Shown here: in pieces, positions 28,101 to 36,875 of the stretch
How positions within the stretch are numbered: the first letter of the stretch is position 1
Layout: every line of letters starts with the position of its first letter
Program-made: the position numbers and the translations under genes
Notes under the pieces: generated by a model
Seen by the model: only the letters and a program-made list of their open reading frames with translations
Told to the model about the DNA's origin: nothing
The model's database searches: none
Origin: Coturnix japonica
Lineage: Eukaryota; Chordata; Aves; Galliformes; Phasianidae
Assembly: GCF_001577835.2 (NCBI RefSeq)
Contig: NC_029516.1
Span: forward strand, 109,944,254 to 110,008,253
Length of the DNA stretch: 64,000 bases
Direction of reading: 5' to 3'

Positions 28101-31100
28101 GCATGAACACGAGTACAACTTATGTGTCAAAAACGGTAAATGAATCTATTTATCTTCTCTCTTTCTGACCCGGCTCTCAAAAAACGGAGGGGAAAGAGGA
28201 TGTTTGGTTTCTGAAATCCTGTTGTGAAATATCTGTCTGCACTACCATAACAAACAAGAGAATTAATTTTTTATCCATGTGGAGTGAATGCAGGCATGTG
28301 CAATAACATTTCACACTCATGCTGCATTATTGAAAATGTCTGTTTATGCAGAGAGATGGAAAATCAGGTCCTGAGAAAGTGATTGCAGGCTCATGTGACA
28401 TTAAGGGGTTTAATCCTTATTTAACATATTGTTACTTGGATCTGGGACCCTTGAGAACATTGGCTTGTGAAAATCCAAAGGATTAGGAGAGACTGGGAAG
28501 TTTTGTTGTGTGGGGCCATGAGTCTGAGAGCTGTATTTTTAAAACTGACATCAATTCCACAAGCCTAGCTGGTAGTTATGGATTTGCAAGCCTAAAAGAT
28601 GTTTTCAGCAGAAGAGACCAGATGCTCTCCATATGAATGACTTGGGATCTGAATATCACAAATCACAAGCCACTATGGGAAAGAAAGGCTTAAATCAGTA
28701 GCAATAAATGTCTGACTTTTAATGACCACTGCCACAGTGTGAGCATAAAGAGCATCTGGAGAGTATTTTTCAGTAGAGTACCTTTAACATCTATGTACAG
28801 AGATATCTTGCTCCAGTGGGTGACTGAGCACAGTTCTAAGCTCTACATTTGAAACTGAAGACCAGGGGACTGGTCTTCCTAGATTTATCTTCATCTTGGG
28901 CATCCCTACTTTTAAAACCTTTTGCACTTGGAATAATTTATTAAATTCCAGTTATCAAAAAGGGTATTCTTTAAGTAAGAGCAAAGACTGGGGCAGCTAT
29001 TTTAAAAAGAAGATTTAAGTCCCCATGGGGAAACATTTGAAGGCAGCTGGCCTGACTGGCTTACATATTGTTTCAGCTTTTGTGGATTGTAATTTCTTTG
29101 TGTCTGGTTTCATTGGAATATAGTTAAAACAAATCAGGGCCTATCCTGCATGTGGCAATGTTCATTAATTTCTTTAATTCCGTACCAGAAAGAGAAAGTG
29201 TTTACAGGCTGCTGGCCACACACAAAAGACATCTGATCAGCTCAGGGAGCTAGGTTAAAAAGTATTTATTTACTTACTTGGTTTTTAATCAGCAGTTCCT
29301 AAGTTTGTTGAAGATCTGTAATTCTGCATTTCTTTAGTGCTCTTCAAAACAACCATTTCCTCCAAAGCTCTCACCTAAATTCCACTTCTGGATACACTAC
29401 CATCAGTTCAGAATAACTTCTCTAGAATCAACAGAATTACTCCTATATAAGTGAGAGTATTTTTTGTCCTCTTGTTAAAAATCCACTGAAAGATATTCCC
29501 AAAGTTAGATGCTGTGATATTTAAGTTTAAAAATCTAACCCATAAGATCTAGGAATATTTCCCAGATGCTGAATGTAGATACAGCTCTGAGCTGGCATGC
29601 AGAGAAGTACCCCGTGCCTTACTCTCCACTTGAAGAAAGTTGGCCTGTCAGGGCAGAGGGGTTGAGTATAATTTCAGCACCTCTTACAATTTGCTGCACA
29701 AGGAACCAGGGCTTTCATTCTGAGATCACATTAATTTGCATACACTGAAGTTAGGCTTCTTGTTTCTTTAGGTTCTGCAATAAACAAAGTTGTTCCCAGG
29801 ATAATTCCCTATAGAAACCTAATTAAACTGTCCTTCATTTACTCCTGTTTCTTCCTTCTCTGAGGAGGAGACTTGGATCAAGTTAGGGGTCTAAAGATGC
29901 AGTGTTTGAGTACTCTAGGATAGTTAATGTCTCCATAAGTGGTTAAGATTTAGATGATGATACAATTAAGAATAAAGTTACCAATGTCCGTATGTTTTTC
30001 ATCTTGCCCTAGCAATACACAAGAAGCATTTGAGTGTTCATGTGAAGAATTTGGGACAATGTAGGGTATATAGCACCAGTATGATCATTTTAGCAAGCTT
30101 ATGGTGGACATAATCCATCCCTCACTTCAAAACACTCAGTGGCCACCTGCTTATTTATACCTGAGGTAACTATCGATACAAAAGAGCAGTGGTGAGGCAA
30201 ACAGTGGCAAAAGATAGAAAGTTTTAATTTAAGACTTCATGTATGAACTGTAAAATGGAAACTGGAAAATAAATAAATAAATATGGTTATTTCACCCACA
30301 TAGCTCTTTGAGATCTCAGTTCCTTTGACAAGTGTTCCAGAGCCCGTGCCAATCAAAATTGCCAACCACACTGGCTGTAAGTGTTTGTCAAATACCCAGC
30401 GTCACCAGTACACCATCATACGAAGATCTGTCCAGTACCCAGAAGAAGATGGGTAAGTTAATCCATTTACAATTTGCTACCTATTAAGTCTGAAGTAAGA
30501 AAATTGCTTTGCTCTGTTTTGATTGTTGTAAAGGTGCCTTCACTTTCTGTTATCCCAAACGTTTTTCCAATTATCTTGATTATCACTCAGGATTATAAAG
30601 CTTTGATTGAATCTTTTACATAATACTGAATGGAAACTGGAATCCAAAAAGCAGCAGGCTAGCACAAAAGGATCTGCAATCATTAAGATATGAAAATGCT
30701 TGAGAGGGGACTCAAAGTGCAGATGTTATCATCCCACTCCACTGGAGCTACTTGGGTATATGTGCATAGATTTTTCAGCTTGACACAAGCAACTCTGTTC
30801 ACACATTAACTAGCCATAAAAAGAGTGCTGAGGTCAACATAGAAAATTCCACTCTACTTCATGGCACCCTGGGTCAAAAGCATGGCCTGGCAATTCTTGT
30901 CCAAGCCTTGGCTTGCATCTGCCAGGTTCAGTGCTCAGACAAAAGTGATTTCACACTTCACTCCAAAGTATGGTATAGCACAACTGTAATCCTGGTGGGA
31001 ATTTGCTAAATTAACACACTAGAAACACATCTAAAGCGTTATTTAATGTTAACTCCGTTGTCTCTGTCTAGCCTTATATGTAAGCATATAGATAGATGGC

Positions 31101-34100
31101 ATGAATACTAAGACTGCCCTGGGTGGAGCAGAGCTGGAAACAAACAAACAAACAAATGAAAAAGAAAAGTGGACCTGCAAAACAATAGCCGTTTCCTTCC
31201 TATGCGTGTAGTCTGAAATACATGCTCTATCTATGCTCTGTCTACTACTACTGTTAGCTGAGATCCAGCCCCATCATCCAATGTCAAGGTTTTCTGATTG
31301 CAGAAATAATGCACACAGATGCCACAACTTCACATAATACAAGTGGCAGAACACCAGTAGGTTCATTCTGCCAAATAACTGTGCTGCTGCTCTTTATATT
31401 TACTTTTCTAATTTCCATCTGTTCTGGTTTTTGTTTTTCTTTTCCTTCTAGTTGTCCCTTTACAAACAAACTTTGCCATAATGGATGGGTCTGGGATAGT
31501 GACAAATGTGAATGTGTTGCAGATGTACAGCACTCAAACAGACGGGAAGGTAAAATTAAATTAACAGTGGACACTTCTGCTTATTATCTGCAGGATGTTT
31601 GTGTTGCATTTAGGCTTTGTTCCGCTTCTTTTTGTGAGAGCTACAGTTTTGACTCCACATACTTAGACAGATCTTGTTTACAGTGTATAAACTCACCTGA
31701 AAATAAACACTGGTATGTTTATCCCTATCTCATACTTTTTCCTTGGACGTTTTAATTCACTTCTAGTAGCAAACCTGAATAAGAAACAGGAAGGTACTAA
31801 AAACATGCAGTGAAGTAGGCATTCTTGATTTATTTTTTTAAATCTTATATTTGCCTTTAATTGTATAATGGACATTATAAAAAATCATTTAACAGTAGAA
31901 AGATTTATCCCTGGAATATATTGTGAGGAAAGTCTTGAATTTTCATTATGGGACATTCTCAAGAACAGATGTATCAGGAATAAGGCGGGTAAAAGCAGTT
32001 CCTCCTGTTAGCTTTAGTCATTGAAAAAGGTTATATGACCTTTGAAATTATTTGATTGTATTTTATGACTATATTAAAGTGTTTCGGATGCTTTCAAACT
32101 GATATATACTCTTTCAAGTCTGTAGAAGGAAATGGAAGAGGATAAAATTGATGCAAAATAGAAACTTAACATGAGCCAGCAGTGTGCTCTTGCAGCTCGG
32201 AAAGCAAGTGGTATCCTGGGTTCCATCAGGAGAGGGGTGGCCAGTAGGGATACGGAGGTGATTGTCCCTCTCTACTCTTCTCTTGTGAGGCCCCATTGGG
32301 AATACTGTGTCCAGGTGTGGAGCCCTCAGTACAAAAAAAGACATAGAGCTGTTGGAGAGGGTCCAGAGGAGGGCCACAAAGATGGTCAAGGGGATGGAGC
32401 ACCTGCCCTATGAGGACAGACTGAGGGAGCTGGGCTTGTTCAGCCTGGAGAAAAGAAGGCTGTGGGGTGACCTCATTGCAGCCTTTCAGAACCTGAAGGG
32501 TACATATAATCAGGAGGGGTGTAAACACTTTGAAAGGGATGATAAAAGCAAGACAAGGGGAAATGGTTTTAAGTTGAAAGAGGGAAGATTTAGGTTGGAT
32601 GTTAGGGGGATTTTTTTTACTAGGAGAGTGGTGAGGTCCTGGAACAGGCTGCCCAGGGAGGTTGTGGATGCCCCATCCCTGGAGTTGTTCAGGGCCAGGT
32701 TGGATGGGGCCCTGGGCAACCAGATCTAGTAAACATGGAAGTTTGGTGGCCCTGCCAGGCAGGGGGGTTGGAGCTTCATGATCCTTGAGGTCCCTTCCAA
32801 CCCAGGCCATTCTGTGATTCTGTGATACAAGTGATCAGTACTTCTTTTCACTCTCTGCTTTTCCTGGAAAACTTTACTGCCAAATAAATTTGCAGGAAAT
32901 ATTCTGTGAGGTGTCTAAAGACACCTACTAGCAGTAAGTTTTAGGAATAAAGTTAAAATTTCCCCACGGCCTTTATAAGATTAAAAACAAACAAACAAAC
33001 AACACAGGCAAAAAAAAAGAAAAACCCAACACATGATTTGCTTAGGAAATTGTACTGGTGAAAATGAAACAATGACAGCAGTGAAGCAGATGGACCCAGA
33101 AGAAAGCTTTTCCTCTCTGGTTTGAACTGCATTCAGCAAACAAAACAATAAACCAAGGCAACCATAAAAGCAAGCTGGCAAGCAAGCTAAAGTCGAATCT
33201 AATGATTTCATGAAGTGCTCTGTTGATTAAGATGTCCTAAAGCTTATAGATCAGTTTCATGTTACTTTTTTTTTTTCTTTCTTTTTTTTTTTTTTTTCCC
33301 TTCCCCTGTAGGATCTGTTCTCATTCTGAATCAGATTATTTGGCCATCAAGTAAAGTAGTTAAGCTCAAGTTAGGCTTTCCACTCAAGAAAGAATTAGTA
33401 CACTATATATCAGAGTATGTCCAAAGTACACTGAGTAGCCAGAGTCCTCTTAAGCCTTTTCTAAGGTCAGCTTGGAGATTAGAATCTGTGGCTTGTTAAA
33501 TTATTGCTTTTGTTGACATAAGCCCAATATTTCCTCAGATAAAATATCATTCTGTGAAGCACAATAGGTTTGGCTGTGGCTGGGACAAAATAACTTAAAT
33601 GATGTGGCCTTTGATGTTGAAATGAAGCAAGGCTGAAACGCTCATACATGCCAAGCTTTATCACCCCAAGGAAGTGGTTTGTTTTCCAAGAATTTGTGGC
33701 AGATTTCTTTCCCTCTTCTTTCTTTTTAATTTTTTGGATATTGGTTTTCCAGCATTAAGCAAATAATAATGAAGGTTTCTTTCAAGTAGTGTGCAGGTCT
33801 GTTCTGGTCACTCAGATCAGATCTCAGGTTGCAGAGGTCATGGACACAGGTTACATTCCACATTCCATAGGCTAAATCCAATAGTTAATTGTAAAATTAC
33901 AGGAAATTATCTTTCTACTGACACATTATAAGCCATGACCTTTAACCAGGGATGTGCTGCCAGCATTTTAATGTGGCTTTCAGAAAATACATTCCCTTTT
34001 CTCTAGGATTAACCTCATATTATAGTCCAGATGTGTATTGTGAAGGAAGACAGATGAAGTATTAGACAGCGTGTTTGCTTGGCTCGGGTTTGTTTCTGAA

Positions 34101-36331
34101 ACAAAGTATTTTCTCCTTCCTTTAACTGACAAGTGTACACTTGTAGCTCATTGAAGTACTAGACTGGATTACATCTTATGAGACATAGTATTACTTCTAC
34201 AAAAGTTTCCGGGGGGTGGGGATAGTGGAGTATGCTGAACAGTGAGTATGCCAGTTTGTGTGCATATGCAGCTTTGTGGGGGGTATATACTAAATCCTGG
34301 TAGTTTTCTTTTTGAAATCTGCTGTCTTGTAAGGATTTCTGTGTTCCAAAACCTAACATTGGCACTTCTAATATGCACCCCCAAAATAAAGTATTGTTAT
34401 GCAGGGTTCAACCCATAAGAAATAATAGTACTAGTGAAAGAATCAGCCCACTCCTACCCTGAAAAAGCTGAAAAGTCCTTATCTGCACTGTAAGTAACAA
34501 CAGAAGACCAAAATAAATCAGAGAGTACATGAGCGCTTTTGACTGCAGCGAATAACCCATCCTCTTCCAGAGCAGAATTTAACCATGTAAAGCTTATTGC
34601 TAAAAGCTGTACTTGCTATTGCAGGGCTCCCTCCTCTTGCTGAGCTGGCTATGTGTGGACAATATATGGAATTTGATGAAGAAAACTGTGAATGCATCTG
34701 CCGGCAGAAGTGTCCCACAGAATTCATTCAAAGTAAAGAGAACTGCAGCTGCTATTTGTGTAGGGAGAGCCAGGAAAGCTGTGCTCAGAAACACAAGATA
34801 TTTCATGCTGAAACCTGCAGGTAAGTGTTCCTTGTCACTCAGTGGCTATACTGCAAGCTCCGAGCCTATGTAGATGCTGGAGGTGCAAGTGCTGAATTAG
34901 CTAGGATTGCCATTCAGTATAGAATTGCTGCAATTATGTTTATAATAACAATAATAGATATAGGAGATAGAAGGAGTATAAGGTATTTTTAATTAATATG
35001 TTTTCAGAAATATGAACAAGGATGCTATCCAATTACCTGTACTTATTATTTTTCCCCTGATTTTAAGGGAATGACTGCTAAAGCTGCACTACACTTGAAA
35101 TTACTGTGTTACAAAAGTGATTTACAGTGAGATACTGTATCTTGATTTTCTAGGTAGTCCAAACGCACTCTGTGTTCTTTGTGACAGACCAATGCAGTCT
35201 CACAGACTTCTAGGGGCAAAGGTACCACCCCAAATTAACACCCACACAATGTACTCAGTATTTGCTATGTTTGTCCTCAAATGATTTCCAGGAGCTAATG
35301 AAATTTTGTACAAACACAAAGCCATTCAATTGATAGCATGGGGAAGCAGGAAAATTGTTCTGGGACTGTTACATTCCATGCATTCCCCCAATCCTTTTGA
35401 GTAACTAGTTTTGAGGATTCTTTGTCAAAACATAAATAGAAAATATACTTTGAAAGTACTCTTTTTTCATGCAATAGTTTATTTTTATTCTCATAGAGAA
35501 TAATTTATATATATATATATACTTATATATATATATTTCTTGTATAGCCCTTGTCACATGTACAGATCCAAGAGCATGCAAGTATGCTGTCTGAAAGCTT
35601 ATATATAGAAACACAAGAGTTGAGTTTCACTGGTTACTAAAGCAGAACTACAGTTTGTTGAATGGTCACTCACACAATCCATTCTCACAGATCTCTTAGA
35701 TTCATTCATGTAGAGGAAGCTGTGGAAGGAGTAACACCTTCATCTTTAGATTGAGCTCTGAAAACAAAGGCAGGCATAAAGTAGTTGTCAACAGCTATAA
35801 AACAGCTAAAAGAATCAGCAGAGTTGAAACATCATCAAAGACTGTCATTTATGGGTTTTGCAAATGGGAGGATATCAATGCCATCACCTGTTTACATTTA
35901 GATTCTAGAGATGACTGTAATCTGTACATAGTAATTCTATGCCAGATTACTATGCCTGTTAGCCCTGGAGAACAAAAGCTGAAGCATCAATGAGCAAAGG
36001 CACTTCATAAAACAAAAGGACAGCACTATCCAGCAGCAAAGTCTTTCTCCCTGTATCACAGGGTGTCAGCACTATCCTGAGTGTATTCTGTGTGAGAACA
36101 CTGCAGTGTTCAATGATGAAAAAGCTGAGGGATGTAACAGTGAAGAATTACCATATTAAAATCCTTACCTTTTTTTCTTTTATTTTTTCTCCTTTATCAA
36201 ACAGCTGTGAGGACAGATGTCCATCCCAACCCAGAACATGCCCAACTGCAAAGCCAACATGTCCCAGACATTGTCGGTGTCCAAAGGAGAAGAGAAATTC
36301 TCATGGGTCTCAAAGCAGAGAAAATCCTTGA
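4084..36331 (+). CDS. VEGFD: VEGFD (FIGF), vascular endothelial growth factor D, complete coding region in seven exons
   Basis: Secreted PDGF/VEGF-family growth factor; in vertebrates VEGF-D is a ligand of VEGFR-3 (and of VEGFR-2 in some species) and drives lymphatic and blood vessel growth. Coding exons: 4084-4173, 21461-21671, 27945-28135, 30304-30452, 31452-31549, 34625-34820, 36205-36331. Every junction is GT/AG and the phases agree. They sum to 1062 bases, 353 residues plus stop, against 354 recalled for human. Domain order: signal peptide (about 1-21), N-terminal propeptide to R88, VEGF homology domain (about 89-205) with the cystine-knot signature [12 protein letters not shown] at 135-146, then a cysteine-rich C-terminal propeptide with silk-like C-x10-C-x-C repeats at C222 and C257. 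Likely processing sites R88/F89 and R204-R205/S206 match the human ones. N-glycosylation sequons fall at N155 and N185. Nothing looks broken. VEGF-C is excluded by the short N-terminus, the MYKLW start and the synteny with PIGA. Confidence 0.97.
4421..4442. repeat. (TA)n microsatellite in VEGFD intron 1
   Basis: About 11 TA units in a row, ending just before TTGTTCTTT. Confidence 0.9.
6936..7025 (-). mobile_element. CR1 LINE 3'-end fragment (minus strand)
   Basis: Begins with the reversed CR1 tail (TCATAGAATC), followed by a diverged version of GGTTGGAAGGGACC and ...CCAACCCCCCTGCCATGGGCAGGGACA, which is diagnostic for CR1 3' ends. About 90 bases, 5'-truncated, in VEGFD intron 1. Confidence 0.85.
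7942..8200 (-). mobile_element. CR1 LINE 3' fragment (minus strand), diverged
   Basis: ATAGAATCATAAAATGTTCC, then AACTGGAAGGGACCCACAG and, further on, a diverged CAGCCCATTCCATGCCCA block, matching the reverse complement of the CR1 ORF2 end and 3' UTR. In VEGFD intron 1. Confidence 0.8.
10447..10562 (+). mobile_element. CR1 LINE 3'-end fragment (plus strand)
   Basis: CCTGGTCTAGTG... GGGAAGTGTCCCTGCC ... GGGGGTTGGAACTAGGTGAT ... GGTCCCTTCCAAACC ... and the terminal short repeat ATTCTATGATTCTAT typical of the CR1 3' terminus. Confidence 0.88.
11633..11672. repeat. A-rich tract in VEGFD intron 1
   Basis: Runs of A broken by single C or G bases (AAAAAAACAAAAAAAAAAG...). Simple low-complexity sequence. 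Confidence 0.8.
13647..13930 (-). mobile_element. CR1 LINE 3' fragment (minus strand), relatively young
   Basis: Starts with TCACAGAATCACAGAATCAC and AGGGGTTGGAAGGGACCTCT. On the minus strand it still reads the CR1 ORF2 C-terminus ([16 protein letters not shown]..., [35 protein letters not shown]) followed by the 3' UTR. Few changes, so a more recent insertion than its neighbours. In VEGFD intron 1. Confidence 0.93.
16750..16840. repeat. Short tandem duplication, period about 69 bases
   Basis: CTTATTGATGAGCTCAA occurs at 16750-16766 and again at 16819-16835, with similar flanks (CTTAATTTGATATAC / CTTTAATTCAGTATTT). About 30 bases upstream of the mariner remnant. Confidence 0.75.
16874..17285 (-). 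mobile_element. Tc1/mariner DNA transposon remnant (chicken Galluhop/mariner-like), transposase 3' part
   Basis: The minus strand reads a mariner transposase C-terminus: [14 protein letters not shown] (family HDNARPHTS), [49 protein letters not shown]. The outer end near 16874 (GTCACTCTGAAAGTACTATT) resembles the terminal repeat of avian mariners (family TGAAAGTAATGCCTCC, recalled). Two catalytic regions are degraded: the Asp of HDN is Gly here, and the family SPDLAPSDYH reads [11 protein letters not shown]. The 5' half of the element is missing. Inactive, in VEGFD intron 1. Confidence 0.85.
21461..21671 (+). CDS. VEGFD: VEGFD coding exon 2: N-terminal propeptide
   Basis: Follows a pyrimidine-rich acceptor (ctttccttccag) and ends AAAG/GTAAGT in phase 1. 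It encodes residues 31-100 plus the first base of codon 101, including [20 protein letters not shown] and [17 protein letters not shown]. The R/FAAAF junction (R88/F89) corresponds to the N-terminal processing site of mature human VEGF-D. Confidence 0.97.
23460..25202 (+). mobile_element. CR1 LINE, long degraded copy with RT region and 3' end (plus strand)
   Basis: Reads in broken frames as CR1 ORF2: [19 protein letters not shown] and [20 protein letters not shown] (RT), then a TSGVPQG-like and FADDTKL-like region in decayed form, ...ELGLF-like segments, and ends with CTTCCAACCTCCATAATTCTGTGGTTCTGTGATTCT. About 1.74 kb, 5'-truncated. Many stops and shifts make it an old copy. In VEGFD intron 2. 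Confidence 0.88.
26143..26166. repeat. Poly(A) tract
   Basis: Uninterrupted run of about 24 A in VEGFD intron 2. Confidence 0.85.
26676..27710 (-). mobile_element. CR1 LINE copy (minus strand) interrupted by a plus-strand CR1 tail
   Basis: Reverse-strand CR1 from the 3' tail (TCACAAAATCTTAGAATGG) through the ORF2 C-terminus (minus frame [40 protein letters not shown]) to about 27475. It resumes at about 27587 with CCCCCTGCCCAGGTAATTCA and AAGATGTTGAAGAGCACTGG, which is upstream RT sequence of the same element. The gap is filled by another CR1 tail. Ends about 235 bases before VEGFD exon 3. Confidence 0.85.
27508..27586 (+). mobile_element. Nested CR1 3' tail (plus strand)
   Basis: GCTGGGAAGTATTGGTAATG, GTTGGATTAGATGATATACT, AGGTCTTTTCCAACCTTGAT, ATTCTGTGATTCTGTGA: a short CR1 3' end in the opposite sense to the copy around it. 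Confidence 0.82.
27945..28135 (+). CDS. VEGFD: VEGFD coding exon 3: core of the VEGF homology domain
   Basis: Acceptor ggggctctttctag, donor ACG/GTAAAT, phase 0 at the end. It encodes residues 101-164: [11 protein letters not shown]..., then the PDGF/VEGF signature [12 protein letters not shown] (135-146) and the sequon N155-T-S. It holds six of the eight cystine-knot cysteines, plus C145 or C146 for the dimer interface. A CR1 cluster ends about 200 bases upstream in the preceding intron. Confidence 0.98.
28136..31451 (+). other. VEGFD: VEGFD introns 3 and 4 (split by exon 4)
   Basis: Intron 3 is 28136-30303 and intron 4 is 30453-31451. AT-rich, with only short simple repeats such as AAATAAATAAATAAAT near 30270 and AAACAAACAAAC near 31140. 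No mobile element was recognised. Confidence 0.75.
30304..30452 (+). CDS. VEGFD: VEGFD coding exon 4: end of the VEGF homology domain and C-terminal cleavage site
   Basis: Acceptor ttcacccacatag, donor GATGG/GTAAGT, phase 2. It encodes residues 165-213 plus two bases of codon 214: [27 protein letters not shown] (sequon N185; the last two knot cysteines C189 and C191) and [12 protein letters not shown]. The dibasic R204-R205/S206 matches the human C-terminal processing site. Confidence 0.98.
31452..31549 (+). CDS. VEGFD: VEGFD coding exon 5: first cysteine repeat of the C-terminal propeptide
   Basis: Acceptor ttttccttctag, donor GAAG/GTAAAA. The exon enters completing codon 214 (GG/T) and leaves in phase 1. 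It encodes [20 protein letters not shown] and onward to HSNRREG, containing one C-x10-C-x-C repeat (C222, C233, C235). The linker after CVADVQ differs from the human sequence, as expected of this less constrained part. Confidence 0.95.
32170..32826 (+). mobile_element. CR1 LINE 3' portion, young copy (plus strand)
   Basis: Reads [60 protein letters not shown] and [20 protein letters not shown] with few breaks, then ...GGGGGGTTGGAGCTTCATGA, GGTCCCTTCCAACCC and ATTCTGTGATTCTGTGAT. 5'-truncated at about 32170. In VEGFD intron 5. Confidence 0.94.
33267..33299. repeat. Poly(T)/pyrimidine tract in VEGFD intron 5
   Basis: Runs of T with single C interruptions (TTTTTTTTTTCTTTCTTTTT...). Confidence 0.85.
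34625..34820 (+). CDS. VEGFD: VEGFD coding exon 6: second and third cysteine repeats
   Basis: Acceptor cttgctattgcag, donor TGCAG/GTAAGT, phase 2. It encodes [35 protein letters not shown], a KENCSCYLC segment with an NCS sequon, and [13 protein letters not shown]. The [16 protein letters not shown] stretch is the balbiani-ring/silk-like C-x10-C-x-C-x-C repeat typical of VEGF-C and VEGF-D tails. Confidence 0.97.
35507..35536. repeat. Interrupted (TA)n microsatellite in VEGFD intron 6
   Basis: TATATATATATATA, CT, TATATATATATATA: two TA blocks split by a short interruption. Confidence 0.88.
36205..36331 (+). CDS. VEGFD: VEGFD coding exon 7: C-terminus and stop
   Basis: Acceptor ctttatcaaacag. 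It encodes (S)[37 protein letters not shown] and RENP, then TGA at 36329. The human tail, as recalled, ends in the similar ...KEKRAAQGPHSRKNP. Confidence 0.97.
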
Positions 36332-36875
36332 CCCAGCTTCTCCAGCTCTCCAGAAATCCACTGCTTTGCAAAGTAGCTGTCACTGACTTTCAAACAGTAG
36401 TAAAAACAAACATCTTCCACATTAAGAGCAGAAGAATGAATCCAGTTTGCATTTATTTATTAGAGTAATCGTTAACTGCAGGTCAGTCCTCTGGGGCATT
36501 GATAATTGTTCTCTAAGAGATAAAAACAACTGATGAAATTCTGTCTGTGTGGAAGAAAGAGCAGAAAGAGCCAGTTCAGTGCCATGCTCTGGAAGATGAA
36601 GCTGGTGTATTGGTAACAGTCACAGTCAACAGCCAGCCTCTCAGAAATTGAGACTAGATAATCTTAGCCTCTGAATCCTTAGCTAAATGCAACTCTAGGG
36701 TAAAACTTTCTTCAGAAATTCAGTGTGCAGGATTTGGCTTCTAATAGGGTCAGCACTGAGTTATTTGATCTACTGTCCAGCTTTAATTATCATTTTGATT
36801 CTATTGTACAACTACTGTCAGATGTGCCATATTTAATTGTATATAAGAAAATAAATACATCAGTTATTCGAGTGC
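36332..36875 (+). other. VEGFD: VEGFD 3' UTR with poly(A) signal
   Basis: Sequence after the stop has no further coding match. The first canonical AATAAA is at 36850-36855. It is followed from 36879 by a U-rich stretch (TTTTTTATCTTTTTTC...) that fits a downstream element. The 3' end near 36870-36880 is inferred. Confidence 0.6.

Larger units (their letters stand above)
31550..36204 (+). other. VEGFD: VEGFD introns 5 and 6 (split by exon 6)
   Basis: Intron 5 is 31550-34624 and holds the young CR1 and the T-tract. Intron 6 is 34821-36204 and holds a broken (TA)n array at about 35507-35536. Nothing else was recognised. Confidence 0.75.

Noticed and set aside
31309-31451. 5' extension of the frame containing VEGFD exon 5
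   Set aside because: The open frame begins in the intron; the TTTTCCTTCTAG acceptor and phase with exon 4 set the exon start at 31452.
32226-32810. 194-codon minus-strand frame
   Set aside because: Antisense of the young CR1 in VEGFD intron 5.
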